Below, piece by piece: positions 17,362 to 24,979 of a DNA stretch of 34,979 bases. Within the stretch, counting starts at the first letter, position 1, and each line of letters begins with the position of its first letter. A program made the position numbers and the translations under genes. The notes under the pieces were generated by a model. The model made no database searches and was not told the origin of the DNA. It saw only the letters and a program-made list of their open reading frames with translations. Location: assembly GCA_020200195.1 (NCBI GenBank), contig JAIVJE010000292.1, positions 9,567-44,545 of the forward strand. Direction: 5' to 3'. Source of the stretch: Acidobacteriota bacterium. GTDB lineage: Bacteria > Acidobacteriota > Vicinamibacteria > Vicinamibacterales > 2-12-FULL-66-21.

Positions 17362-17738
17362 TCGATCTCGATGGTCCCCCGCATCATGGCCGCGTGCGGA
17401 GAGCACGTATAAGGCTGAGAGCCCGGACCCGGCACGCGAAAGGTCACCGATGTTTCGCCAGCGCCCTCGAGGAGCTCAGTCCGGACCTTCCACCCTGGGA
17501 CAACGAAGTCGTGCGACATTCCTCGATCCGCATTCCGGAACACGAGCCTGACGCGCTCGCCCGCCTTGAATCGCAGCGTCGGATTCGGCGCGTCCTGACC
17601 CTCGACGTAAAACGTCATCTCACGAGCCACCACACGCAGCTCACGCATCTCGTCGCGCGAAGACGCGATTCTCGGCAACATGCCCGCCGTCACTGCCGCG
17701 GCTCCGACGATGATCACGACCCTTGTATATCGACGCAT
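17358..17738 (-). CDS. Cupredoxin-domain protein, exported
   Basis: 126 aa from ATG 17738. Residues 1-25 are a hydrophobic signal segment. The remainder is one cupredoxin domain with a complete type 1 copper ligand set: His76 (M-S-H-D-F), Cys112, His115 and Met118 in C-S-P-H-A-A-M-M, the C-x2-H-x2-M pattern. It is expected to carry electrons or copper in the periplasm. It lies between the ZIP transporter and menG, overlaps menG, and is preceded at once by a purine-rich heptad array whose last AAGGGA sits next to the ATG and could act as ribosome-binding site. Confidence 0.9.
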   Translation of the reverse strand: MRRYTRVVIIVGAAAVTAGMLPRIASSRDEMRELRVVAREMTFYVEGQDAPNPTLRFKAGERVRLVFRNADRGMSHDFVVPGWKVRTELLEGAGETSVTFRVPGPGSQPYTCSPHAAMMRGTIEIE

Positions 17739-17741
17739 TTT

Positions 17742-17778
17742 CCCTTGTCCCTTGTCCCTTGTCCTTTTCCCTTGTCCC
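17742..17778 (-). repeat. Heptad repeat GGGACAA/GGGAAAA, possible G-quadruplex
   Basis: CCC runs on the plus strand begin at 17742, 17749, 17756, 17769 and 17776, with a CC at 17763, a 7-bp period with one base missing. On the transcribed strand this is GGGACAA/GGGAAAA/GGACAA units ending three bases before the cupredoxin ATG. Three GGG tracts with 4-nt loops are uninterrupted and a fourth is reached through a GG unit, so quadruplex formation is possible. Confidence 0.75.
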
Positions 17779-17788
17779 TTTTCGTGTC

Positions 17789-19012
17789 TCATCCCACCAG
17801 CATGCCGGTGGCGTACATCACCACGAACCCCGCAAACAGGCCGATCATGACCGGCGCCGACGCGAAACGCTCGGACACAGGGCGAGCACCCGCCATCTGA
17901 CGCGCGATTTGCACGACGACTTGCGCGATGGCCCCGGCGCCGAGTGCCAGGAACAGCACGGCGGCGACCGGCGAGTACACAAGTCCGCCGAGCCATGCAC
18001 CAGCGATGGTAGGCACACCGCCGATGAGCCCGAGCTGGAGCAGGCTGCCGACGGACGGCTTTTCCTTCGCGATCGGGGCGATGATTGCGAGCCCCTCGGT
18101 GGTGTTGTGCAGCGTGAAGCCGATAATCAGCAACGTTCCGAGTGCGGCCTCGCCGAGCGCGAAGGCGGCGCCGATCGCCAGTCCTTCGCCGAAGTTGTGC
18201 AGTCCGATCCCGACGGCGATGAGCAGTGCCAGTACCCACCCAGGAGAACCGCCGATCTTCGCGCGAGCGCGTCGCGCCCGCAGCCACGCGCCGAGCGACT
18301 CCAATGCGAGATAGGCACCCGCCGCGCCGGCAACGAACAAGGCTGCTCCCTGATAAGAACCAGGTAACCCCGCCGCCGCTTCGAGCCCCTCGTGCACTGC
18401 ATCGACCAGCAGGAACACGAGCAGCCCTACCGTCAGCGCCAGCAGGACGTCGAGCCCCGTGCGGCCCAATCGTGCAACCAGCGGCAGCCACAGAAGCCCA
18501 AGCGCGACCGGAATCACGCCCACGTAGATGCCAATCAGCGTGAACACCGCGAGATGCCGGGCATCCGGCGCCGGGGTCCGTACCGCTACGGCAATCTCGT
18601 GTTCGAACGTCGTGCCTGTGGAGGTGATTAGCTTGACGAGGTGCGCCTCTCCGGCCACCCACGGATACGGAATCGAGATGGTCGTCTTTCCGAGGTGATT
18701 GAGCATCGAGCCCCGGTCCGCGGTGAACGCCCAGTACGCGTCGTCCACGATCACTTGCGCAATCGTCACGGGGTCCGGCCCGTCATTCAGTACCGACAGC
18801 GTGATTCCGTCCTCCCGCAGTACGGCGCGGTCGATGGACAAACGCTCCACCGGCGGCGCATCATCGCCACGAAGCCTTTCGGCAGGTCCCGTGCGGATGA
18901 TGAGGGCCACGAGCCCCGCAAGCAGGACGAGCGGCAGCAGCGCGGCCAGCCACAAGTGTGCGCCGGACCGGCGCGCCGGAGCGGCGTCAGAGGTCACGGC
19001 TTCAGGTGTCAC
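17789..19012 (-). CDS. ZIP-family metal transporter with N-terminal extracytoplasmic domain
   Basis: About 407 aa from GTG 19012, overlapping the oxidase stop; GTG 18997 is the alternative. One N-terminal membrane span (L-A-A-L-L-P-L-V-L-L-A-G-L) is followed by about 110 residues of beta-rich exported domain. After that come about eight spans with both ZIP metal motifs: G-L-H-N-F-G-E-G-L-A-I-G and T-L-H-N-T-T-E-G-L-A-I. V-D-A-V-H-E-G-L-E in an earlier span is also typical. ZIP proteins import Zn, Fe or Mn, though direction and metal are unknown here. The extra domain fused in front is unusual. It is coupled with the multicopper oxidase. Confidence 0.9.
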   Translation of the reverse strand: MTPEAVTSDAAPARRSGAHLWLAALLPLVLLAGLVALIIRTGPAERLRGDDAPPVERLSIDRAVLREDGITLSVLNDGPDPVTIAQVIVDDAYWAFTADRGSMLNHLGKTTISIPYPWVAGEAHLVKLITSTGTTFEHEIAVAVRTPAPDARHLAVFTLIGIYVGVIPVALGLLWLPLVARLGRTGLDVLLALTVGLLVFLLVDAVHEGLEAAAGLPGSYQGAALFVAGAAGAYLALESLGAWLRARRARAKIGGSPGWVLALLIAVGIGLHNFGEGLAIGAAFALGEAALGTLLIIGFTLHNTTEGLAIIAPIAKEKPSVGSLLQLGLIGGVPTIAGAWLGGLVYSPVAAVLFLALGAGAIAQVVVQIARQMAGARPVSERFASAPVMIGLFAGFVVMYATGMLVG

Positions 19013-20054
19013 GGCGTGGCCCCACTGCTTCGAACAGGCCCATCCACCCGAGCTCGGCGAACTCGCTCTGATGTGCATGGAACATGAATTTCCCTGGATA
19101 CCGGAAGCGCGTCTCGATGATTGCGCGCTCTCCCTGGCACAGCATGATCGTGTCGGTTCGTTCGGACGACGTCATGGACGTGCCCGTCCGGAACACGTCG
19201 AAGAACATGCCGTGCAGATGCAGGCTGTTCACCAGATCGAACTCCGTGAGGTTGACGACGTACATCCGGACAAGCTTGCCGATCTCGACACGCACCGGCT
19301 CGTACATGAAGTGGTGCGCCACGGTATTCACAGCGTAGACCTCGTTGTCGGCGTCGAAGTTCGTGTCGAACCCGTTCATGACCATGACGAGCTCGTCGGC
19401 GGCCGGCCGTGCGTTCTTTGGATCGACAATGAAGGCGCCATACAGCCCCTTGTGGATGTGGCGCTTGAGCGGCACAGCGTGGCAGTGGTACAGGTGCAAC
19501 CCGAACGGATCGGCATCGAACTCGTACAGGAACTGGCCGCCCGGCATCACCTGGTGCTCGGGCAGAGAGCCGTCCATTTCGGGGGTGTGCCAGCCGTGAA
19601 AGTGAATCGTATGGGGGTGTGAGCCGGCGTTCACGAACGTCACACGGATCCGATCGCCTTCAGTGGCTCGAATGGTCGGACCTGGGACCTGGCCGTTGAA
19701 CGTCCAGGCCGGAAAGAACACACCCGGGGCGATCTCGATGTCGCGGTCCACTGCAATGAGCTGGTACTCGCGCAGAAGCGTGCCGTCAGGCCGTGGCGTT
19801 TCTTTGTAGTATCGAGCCCGCTCCTGCGGCGGAAGGTCGGAAAAGTTCCATGCGCGCAGAAACGTGGACGGGTTGAAGCTCTCCAGCGAGACACGGCCGA
19901 CTGGACCCATCGCATGCGCGGCGTGGGTCATTGTTCCGCTGCCAGGCCCGTCCGGCGGCGTCTGCTGGCCACCGAGCTTCCGCGTACCGAGCAGCGTCGC
20001 CCCGAGCATCGAGCCGAGCCCCGCGATCCACGTCCGCCGATTCAGCGCCAGCAT
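19002..20054 (-). CDS. Two-domain multicopper oxidase, Tat-exported
   Basis: 350 aa from ATG 20054; a start at 20132 would cross the promoter and the divergent gene. A twin-arginine signal N-R-R-T-W-I-A-G-L-G leads to two cupredoxin domains. The copper motifs are H-T-I-H-F-H-G-W-H, L-Y-H-C-H-A-V-P-L-K-R-H-I-H, N-S-L-H-L-H-G-M-F and M-F-H-A-H-Q-S-E-F-A-E-L-G-W-M-G. The length and arrangement fit nitrite-reductase/two-domain laccase-like oxidases, and the His/Cys pattern is closer to oxidase than to NirK. The substrate is unknown. Coupling to a ZIP transporter and a nearby DtxR-type regulator suggests oxidation of a metal ion such as Mn or Fe (inference). Confidence 0.9.
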   Translation of the reverse strand: MLALNRRTWIAGLGSMLGATLLGTRKLGGQQTPPDGPGSGTMTHAAHAMGPVGRVSLESFNPSTFLRAWNFSDLPPQERARYYKETPRPDGTLLREYQLIAVDRDIEIAPGVFFPAWTFNGQVPGPTIRATEGDRIRVTFVNAGSHPHTIHFHGWHTPEMDGSLPEHQVMPGGQFLYEFDADPFGLHLYHCHAVPLKRHIHKGLYGAFIVDPKNARPAADELVMVMNGFDTNFDADNEVYAVNTVAHHFMYEPVRVEIGKLVRMYVVNLTEFDLVNSLHLHGMFFDVFRTGTSMTSSERTDTIMLCQGERAIIETRFRYPGKFMFHAHQSEFAELGWMGLFEAVGPRRDT

Positions 20055-20077
20055 TGTTTTCGAAGCCCTCAATCGTT

Positions 20078-20097
20078 TATTTTGACTTCTCAAAATA
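20078..20097. promoter_or_regulatory. 20-bp palindromic operator candidate for the DtxR/MntR-type regulator
   Basis: TATTTTGA (20078-20085), spacer CTTC, TCAAAATA (20090-20097): perfect 8-bp arms. It lies in the 68-bp AT-rich gap between the divergent oxidase and regulator starts, overlapping both possible promoters. DtxR/MntR proteins bind palindromes of about this size upstream of metal genes and often control themselves, so this is the natural operator. Confidence 0.65.
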
Positions 20098-20103
20098 TAT
20101 AAT
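20098..20103 (+). promoter_or_regulatory. Candidate -10 element for the regulator gene
   Basis: A perfect TATAAT lies 19 bp before the ATG at 20123 and directly follows the palindrome. TTGACT at 20082-20087 is too close (10-bp spacer) to be its -35, so activation or a weak upstream -35 would be needed. A bound regulator on the palindrome would block polymerase here. Confidence 0.4.
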
Positions 20104-20122
20104 TGTATCCTTCCAAAGTCAA

Positions 20123-21586
20123 ATGCCGCCATCCCAGACGGTCGAGAACTACCTGAAGGCCATTCTGCTGGCGCAGACCGGCCTCCCCGCCCGGGACGGG
20201 CTGGTCCCGATGGGGCAGCTCGCCTCGGCGCTGGGGGTCGTACCCGGGACCGCCACGACCATGGTCAAAGCGCTCGCCGAATCCGGCCTCGTCCGGTACG
20301 AGCCGTACGCCGGCGTCCGCCTGACGCGCGCCGGCGAAAAACTTGCCGCCCTCGTTCTGCGACGGCACCGGCTGATTGAGCTTTTCCTGGTGAAGGTGAT
20401 GGGCATGAACTGGAGCGACGTCCACGACGAAGCAGAACAGCTGGAGCACGCTGTGTCTGACCGCCTGATCGACAGGATCGACGAGATGCTCGGCCGCCCG
20501 GACGTGGACCCGCACGGCGATCCCATCCCAGGTCCTGAAGGGACCGTCAACCGGCTCGATTACGACACGCTGATGACATGCCCGCTGCGGGCGCAGGTGA
20601 CGGTCAGACGCGTGAGCGATCAGGACAGCGATTTCCTGCGCTTCGTCGAACGTCACGGCCTGAAGCCCGGGGAGGAAGTGCGGGTGGAAGAGCGGGACCC
20701 GGCGGCGGACAGTGTGCGGCTGCGGAGCCGTGACGATCGGGAGTTCACGATCGGCGCGCGCGCAGCCTCGAAAGTGCTCGTCGAAACCGTGCGCGTGCTG
20801 CTGCTGTGCGGGCTACTTGGGGGCGCGGCTTCCGCCCAGACCTCCCCTCAGCCGGCCGCCGCCGAGCCGTTCCGGATCGCGGACAATTCGTTCCTCCTCG
20901 AGGAAGCCTTCAATCAGCCGCCGGGAGTGTTCCAGAACATTTTTGGTGCGATTCGAAACAACGGGACGTGGGCGGCGTCGTTCACCCAGGAGTGGCCCGT
21001 GCTGTCCCAGACTCACCAGCTGTCCTACACGCTCGGATGGACGGACCCGGGATCCTCGGGGGGCTTTGGAGACACTCTCATCAACTACCGCTATCAGGCG
21101 CTCATGGAGGGTCCCGGGCAGCCGGCGTTCTCGCCCCGAGTCAGTGTCGTGCTGCCGACGGGCGACAGGTCCAAAGGGCGGGGCGCGGGTTCGCCGGGAC
21201 TTCAGTTCAACCTGCCGTTCAGCAAGCAGGCTGGCGACGTGTACTGGCACTGGAATGCTGGACTCACCTGGCTGCCGCGCGCCGAGCGATCTGACGACGA
21301 CACCGAGCGGCTCGTCTCACCCTTCATATCCGCAAGCGGCATCATCCGTATCCGTCCGATGTTTCACCTGATGCTTGAAAGCGTGATGTTGTCGGAGAAC
21401 TCGGTGGCCGATCTAGGCACCTCGCGCGACACACTGTTCACGCTGTCGCCGGGCTTCCGCGGCGGGCGGAATCTCGGAGATCACCAGTTGATCGTCGGGC
21501 TGGCGGCGCCGATTACCTGGGGCGGCGGGGACACCGACACCGCGGCGTTCGTCTACCTGTCCTACGAGCTGCCGTTCAAGCGGTAG
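20123..21586 (+). CDS. DtxR/MntR-type metal regulator fused in frame to a signal peptide and beta-barrel-like domain
   Basis: 487 aa. Residues 1-70 form the winged helix (Q-T-V-E-N-Y-L-K-A-I, G-T-A-T-T-M-V-K-A-L, V-R-Y-E-P-Y-A-G-V-R-L-T). Residues 70-140 are the metal-binding/dimer domain (R-R-H-R-L-I-E-L-F-L, D-E-A-E-Q-L-E-H-A-V-S-D), and about 150-222 a FeoA/SH3 domain ending A-A-S-K-V-L-V-E. Without a stop there follows V-R-V-L-L-L-C-G-L-L-G-G-A-A-S-A-Q, a typical signal peptide, then about 240 residues resembling outer-membrane transporter proteins (PF13557-like), ending Y-L-S-Y-E-L-P-F-K-R. Probably two proteins: the second could start at GTG 20789 or 20774. Neither other frame gives a nearby stop. 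Confidence 0.8.
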   Translation: MPPSQTVENYLKAILLAQTGLPARDGLVPMGQLASALGVVPGTATTMVKALAESGLVRYEPYAGVRLTRAGEKLAALVLRRHRLIELFLVKVMGMNWSDVHDEAEQLEHAVSDRLIDRIDEMLGRPDVDPHGDPIPGPEGTVNRLDYDTLMTCPLRAQVTVRRVSDQDSDFLRFVERHGLKPGEEVRVEERDPAADSVRLRSRDDREFTIGARAASKVLVETVRVLLLCGLLGGAASAQTSPQPAAAEPFRIADNSFLLEEAFNQPPGVFQNIFGAIRNNGTWAASFTQEWPVLSQTHQLSYTLGWTDPGSSGGFGDTLINYRYQALMEGPGQPAFSPRVSVVLPTGDRSKGRGAGSPGLQFNLPFSKQAGDVYWHWNAGLTWLPRAERSDDDTERLVSPFISASGIIRIRPMFHLMLESVMLSENSVADLGTSRDTLFTLSPGFRGGRNLGDHQLIVGLAAPITWGGGDTDTAAFVYLSYELPFKR

Positions 21587-21612
21587 GACGGGGTGGGTCG
21601 CGGCGGCCCGTC

Positions 21613-22026
21613 TCAGACTTGCCGGGACTCGCTGTACGACGCCACCGACGACGGGGTCTCCCACACGCGCACCGCGACGATATCGACATTGAGCTCGCGG
21701 CCCTTGTCGAAAATCAGCTTGGCTATACGCTCGACGGTTGGATTGCTCTCGAGCAGATACATGGGCTCGCCAAGCCGACGCAGCGGGGCGACGAGGGGAT
21801 CATCGTGCCTGAGAATCATCTTGTGATCCAGCTCGCGGTCGATCCAGCCCTTCACGATCCGTTTGATGTCGCTGAAATCGGCGACCATGTTGCGATTGTC
21901 CAGCCGATCGGTCCGGACATCCACCTCCACCACCGCGTTGTGGCCGTGGGGATGCTTGCAGATGCCGTCGTAGTCGAGCAGACGGTGACCGTAGCAGAAC
22001 TCGATCCGCTTGGTGACTAGATACAT
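21613..22026 (-). CDS. queD: 6-carboxy-tetrahydropterin synthase QueD
   Basis: 137 aa, normal length. The PTPS/QueD fold is shown by F-C-Y-G-H-R-L near the start and by catalytic Cys23 with the zinc-binding histidines in C-K-H-P-H-G-H-N. M-V-A-D-F-S-D-I-K, E-L-D-H-K-M-I-L and the late V-R-V-W-E-T-P-S also fit. It makes 6-carboxy-tetrahydropterin for 7-deazaguanine (queuosine) synthesis. It is divergent from queC across a 60-bp gap, so the pathway genes share a promoter region. No preQ1 riboswitch is seen there. Confidence 0.92.
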   Translation of the reverse strand: MYLVTKRIEFCYGHRLLDYDGICKHPHGHNAVVEVDVRTDRLDNRNMVADFSDIKRIVKGWIDRELDHKMILRHDDPLVAPLRRLGEPMYLLESNPTVERIAKLIFDKGRELNVDIVAVRVWETPSSVASYSESRQV

Positions 22027-22086
22027 GGAAACGTTCCGCGACGATCGAGACGAGCGTCATAACCCGCGAAGGCCCGTGATCGAGCG

Positions 22087-22812
22087 ATGGTAGCGTTACG
22101 CTTGGAGGAGGGTCAAGGCGCGGCGGTGCTGTTCTCGGCCGGCCTCGACAGCGCCGTGCTTCTGGCGCAGGCGGCGAGACAGGGTCGCGCGCAACCGGTG
22201 TACGTGCGCGTGGGACTGGCCTGGGAAGATGAAGAGCTTGCGCTGGCCGAGCGGCTGCTGCGCTTGCCTCCCTTCCTCGACTCCACGATGGTGTTGCCGA
22301 TGGTAGTGCTCGCCATAGACATGCGGGACGTGTACCCCGCGATGCACTGGGCAATGCGCGGTGACCCACCCGGCTTCGACACGCCCGATGAGGATGTCTA
22401 TCTCGAAGGACGCAACGTCATCCTGCTCTCGAAGGCCGGGGTGTTCGCAGCCCGCGCTAAGCTGACGCGAATCCTGATCGGGACGCTCGCCGGCAACCCG
22501 TTTCCAGACGCCCGGCCACAGTTCTTCCACGCCATGGGGAACGCGCTCACACTGGGTCTGGGTGCGCCGATCACGATCGAGGCGCCCCTCTCGACAATGG
22601 GGAAGAGCGACGTGATTCGCGTGGGCCGATCGCTTGGCGTGCCGTTGGAGCTGACAATGTCCTGCATGCGGCCAAGCGGCGGCGCGCATTGCGGGCGGTG
22701 CAGCAAGTGTCGGGAACGACGCGATGGGTTCAGGGGCGCGGGAGTGCCGGACCTCACGGTGTATGAGGCGGACCGGGAAACGGGCAGCGGTTCTAGTTCG
22801 ATTTCAGCCTGA
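22087..22812 (+). CDS. queC: 7-cyano-7-deazaguanine synthase QueC-like
   Basis: 241 aa PP-loop ATPase. The loop reads L-F-S-A-G-L-D-S-A-V-L-L, an S-A-G variant of the usual S-G-G. E-G-R-N-V-I-L-L-S-K near 115 and A-P-L-S-T-M-G-K-S-D-V near 172 are typical QueC blocks. The zinc site is C-M-R-P-S-G-G-A-H-C-G-R-C-S-K-C near the end. It converts 7-carboxy-7-deazaguanine to the nitrile preQ0. The partner queD is divergent; queE and queF are not in the window. The 3' end overlaps the convergent DUF4097 gene by 20 bp. Confidence 0.85.
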   Translation: MVALRLEEGQGAAVLFSAGLDSAVLLAQAARQGRAQPVYVRVGLAWEDEELALAERLLRLPPFLDSTMVLPMVVLAIDMRDVYPAMHWAMRGDPPGFDTPDEDVYLEGRNVILLSKAGVFAARAKLTRILIGTLAGNPFPDARPQFFHAMGNALTLGLGAPITIEAPLSTMGKSDVIRVGRSLGVPLELTMSCMRPSGGAHCGRCSKCRERRDGFRGAGVPDLTVYEADRETGSGSSSISA

Positions 22813-23683
22813 TGGATCCGTCGCCGGTACGGACGCGCAGCAGGCGGCCGCCGGCGCCAAGCCGGCCGCGCACCGTACGGCGATTGGCCTGAACACCCTC
22901 GGTCGACGCGAGCGTCAGCTCATTGGTGATCGTTCCGTCTCCGGTGTGGGCATCGATCTCCGCGGAAAAATCGGGCGGCCAGTACAGAGCGACGCCGCCG
23001 TCGCCGGTCGAGATGTCCCAGTCTTCCGCCATCGCTCCGCCGGGCTCCGCCCGGAACACAATGGAGCCGTCGCCCGTGTGCATCTTCAACCCGCTGAGCC
23101 TTCCGGAGACGTGGACGCTGCCGTCGCCGGTATCCACAGCCAGCCGACCTTCGGCCCCCTCGACGTTGATGGAACCGTCACCAGTGTTAAATTCGAGACT
23201 GCCGGAGACGTCTGACGCCCGGATGCTGCCGTCGCCTGTTCGAACCTCGAGCCTCCCTTCCACGCGTTCGATCCGGATCGAACCGTCGCCGCTGCGTGCG
23301 CGCACGTCCGCCCGCGTTGGTATCGTTACGATCAGCCTGGCGCTCGCCGACCGGCGGAAGCCGATTGAGCTGAACGTTTCGGCTCGCGGCTTCTTGACCT
23401 CCAGCTCGATCACGTTCCCGTCCTGACTGCTCTTGACCTCCAACGCGTCGATCGCTTCACGCGTCGGCCCGCGCTTTTCGATCTCGATCAGCACCTCGGC
23501 GCGGTCCCATGACTGCACTTCGATGGAACCATCGAAGGTCGTTACGCGCACGTCCGGAGTCCCTGAAACGTTGAAGCGTTTTTCGTCCCGGACTATCTGT
23601 CCCTGGGAATCGACGCTGACGACGCACGCGGTGGATAGTGCCGTCGCAAGCAGGACGGTACAGACCAAAAAGGTGGATCTCAT
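22793..23683 (-). CDS. DUF4097 beta-helix lipoprotein with TGDGSI repeats
   Basis: 296 aa from ATG 23683. Lipoprotein signal with lipobox L-S-T-A-C near residue 20. The mature part is a DUF4097-type parallel beta structure built from repeats with the core T-G-D-G-S-I, seen about eight times (R-S-G-D-G-S-I-R, R-T-G-D-G-S-I-R, N-T-G-D-G-S-I-N and others). Spacing is about 20 residues. Such proteins sit in the envelope and their function is not established. A G-rich heptad array lies 31 bp upstream of the start. Confidence 0.85.
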   Translation of the reverse strand: MRSTFLVCTVLLATALSTACVVSVDSQGQIVRDEKRFNVSGTPDVRVTTFDGSIEVQSWDRAEVLIEIEKRGPTREAIDALEVKSSQDGNVIELEVKKPRAETFSSIGFRRSASARLIVTIPTRADVRARSGDGSIRIERVEGRLEVRTGDGSIRASDVSGSLEFNTGDGSINVEGAEGRLAVDTGDGSVHVSGRLSGLKMHTGDGSIVFRAEPGGAMAEDWDISTGDGGVALYWPPDFSAEIDAHTGDGTITNELTLASTEGVQANRRTVRGRLGAGGRLLRVRTGDGSIRLKSN

Positions 23684-23716
23684 ACCCGCATAGACGGCCC
23701 GGGCCGTACCGCCGTT

Positions 23717-23782
23717 CCCTCTTTTCCCTTTTCCCTTTTCCCTTTTCCCTTTTTCTATTCCTTGTCCTTTTTCCCTTTTCCC
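23717..23782 (-). repeat. Heptad repeat GGGAAAA, strong G-quadruplex motif
   Basis: Plus-strand CCC runs begin at 23726, 23733, 23740 and 23747, exactly 7 bp apart. Another lies at 23717, with two more at 23773 and 23780 beyond a degenerate stretch. On the minus strand this is four GGG tracts separated by AAAA, a canonical quadruplex pattern, in the leader of the DUF4097 gene. The array also covers the last codons and the stop of nagA. Confidence 0.85.
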
Positions 23783-24951
23783 GGCCACACCTGCCCGCCC
23801 GATACGTAGGTTTGAACTACGCTGAACTGACGGTCCAGAACGGTGAGATCGGCCCGGGCACCGCGCGTGATCGCCCCCAAACCCTCCAGATTCAGCGAAC
23901 GGGCCGGCGTCGTGGCGCACATTTGCGCTGCCTCGACAAGCGGGATCCCCATCGTCCCGGCGAGCCGGGCGAACACGCGGTCCATGGTCAGGACACTGCC
24001 CGCGAGCGTCCCGTCATCCAGCCTGGCGGCGTCGCCGACCGTGATCCGGCGTCCGCCTATCATCGCGCGGGCACCCTCCGGAAGGCCAGCGCCGGCCGTC
24101 CCATCCGTGATGGCCATCAGGCGCGAGGAGCGTTTCGCAGCCAACGCGATTCTGACCATCGCTGGATGCACGTGGACGCCATCGCAAATGATCTCTGCGG
24201 CCACATCGTCGTGCTCGAGCACCGCCGCCGCCAGGCCCGGTGCCCGTTGCCCAATCGGGGTCATGCGGTTGAAGAGGTGGGTCGCGTGCCGCGCGCCAGC
24301 CGCGATGCCGGCGATGCCCTGCTCGTACGTGGCGCCCGAATGACCGAGGGACACCCGGTGGCCGGCCGCGGCCAGCGAGCCGATCAGGTCGAGCGCCCCC
24401 TCCAGCTCCGGCGCGACAGTCACGATCCCGACGTCACCTCGCGCTCTGGCAATTTCCTGCAGGATCTCGTCGCCAGCGAACTCGCCGCCCGGCGAGGCGC
24501 CGCGTGGGAGTCGCAGACAGTCGAGAGGTTGGGCGCCTCTGAATTCCGGGTTGATGAAGTTGCTCTCGAGGTGGGCAGGTAAGACCCGCGCGCAGCCGGG
24601 CACTGGAGACGCGCGCGCCATTCTCACGGCCGTCAGCATCATCCGAAGCGCCGACGGGCTGCACGCGATCGATGTGGGACAGAACGAGGTAACCCCGAAC
24701 CGCGGCATGCGTTCGGCGATCACCCCGATCGCCTCGGGTCCATCCAGGGTATCCGAGCCCTCGAGGCCGTGGACGTGGACGTCGATGAATCCCGGCACTA
24801 CGACGCGGCCGGTCAGATCGACACGGACTGCGGAGTCGCCGCGGTGAGATCCGCTCACGATCTCGGCGATGCGATCGTCTTCCAGGGCGATCGTTCCGGG
24901 GCTCAGGATCTTGTCGGGCAGGACGACGTCGGCGCCTGAGAGCAGGATCAT
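23755..24951 (-). CDS. nagA: N-acetylglucosamine-6-phosphate deacetylase
   Basis: 398 aa amidohydrolase that removes acetate from GlcNAc-6-phosphate, feeding cell-wall recycling or chitin use. Metal and catalytic residues are visible: H-V-H at 59-61, Glu129 (H-L-E-S), His204 (L-G-H-S), His225 (A-T-H-L-F-N), C-D-G-V-H-V-H near 256-262 and catalytic Asp283 (I-T-D-G-T). The C-terminal G-K-G-K-K-D-K-E is encoded by the neighbouring heptad repeat, so the natural end was probably replaced by repeat sequence. No nagB or PTS gene is adjacent. Confidence 0.94.
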   Translation of the reverse strand: MILLSGADVVLPDKILSPGTIALEDDRIAEIVSGSHRGDSAVRVDLTGRVVVPGFIDVHVHGLEGSDTLDGPEAIGVIAERMPRFGVTSFCPTSIACSPSALRMMLTAVRMARASPVPGCARVLPAHLESNFINPEFRGAQPLDCLRLPRGASPGGEFAGDEILQEIARARGDVGIVTVAPELEGALDLIGSLAAAGHRVSLGHSGATYEQGIAGIAAGARHATHLFNRMTPIGQRAPGLAAAVLEHDDVAAEIICDGVHVHPAMVRIALAAKRSSRLMAITDGTAGAGLPEGARAMIGGRRITVGDAARLDDGTLAGSVLTMDRVFARLAGTMGIPLVEAAQMCATTPARSLNLEGLGAITRGARADLTVLDRQFSVVQTYVSGGQVWPGKGKKDKE

Positions 24952-24979
24952 GCGCGTACGAGCGGCGCGCGACGCGTGG

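Noticed and set aside
17358..18662. A 434-residue open frame covering the ZIP gene and the cupredoxin
   Set aside because: Only its last 126 residues are real; the rest is Arg-rich shadow of the ZIP gene.
22027..22086. preQ1 riboswitch between queD and queC
   Set aside because: The 60-bp gap has no C-rich hairpin plus A-rich tail pattern.
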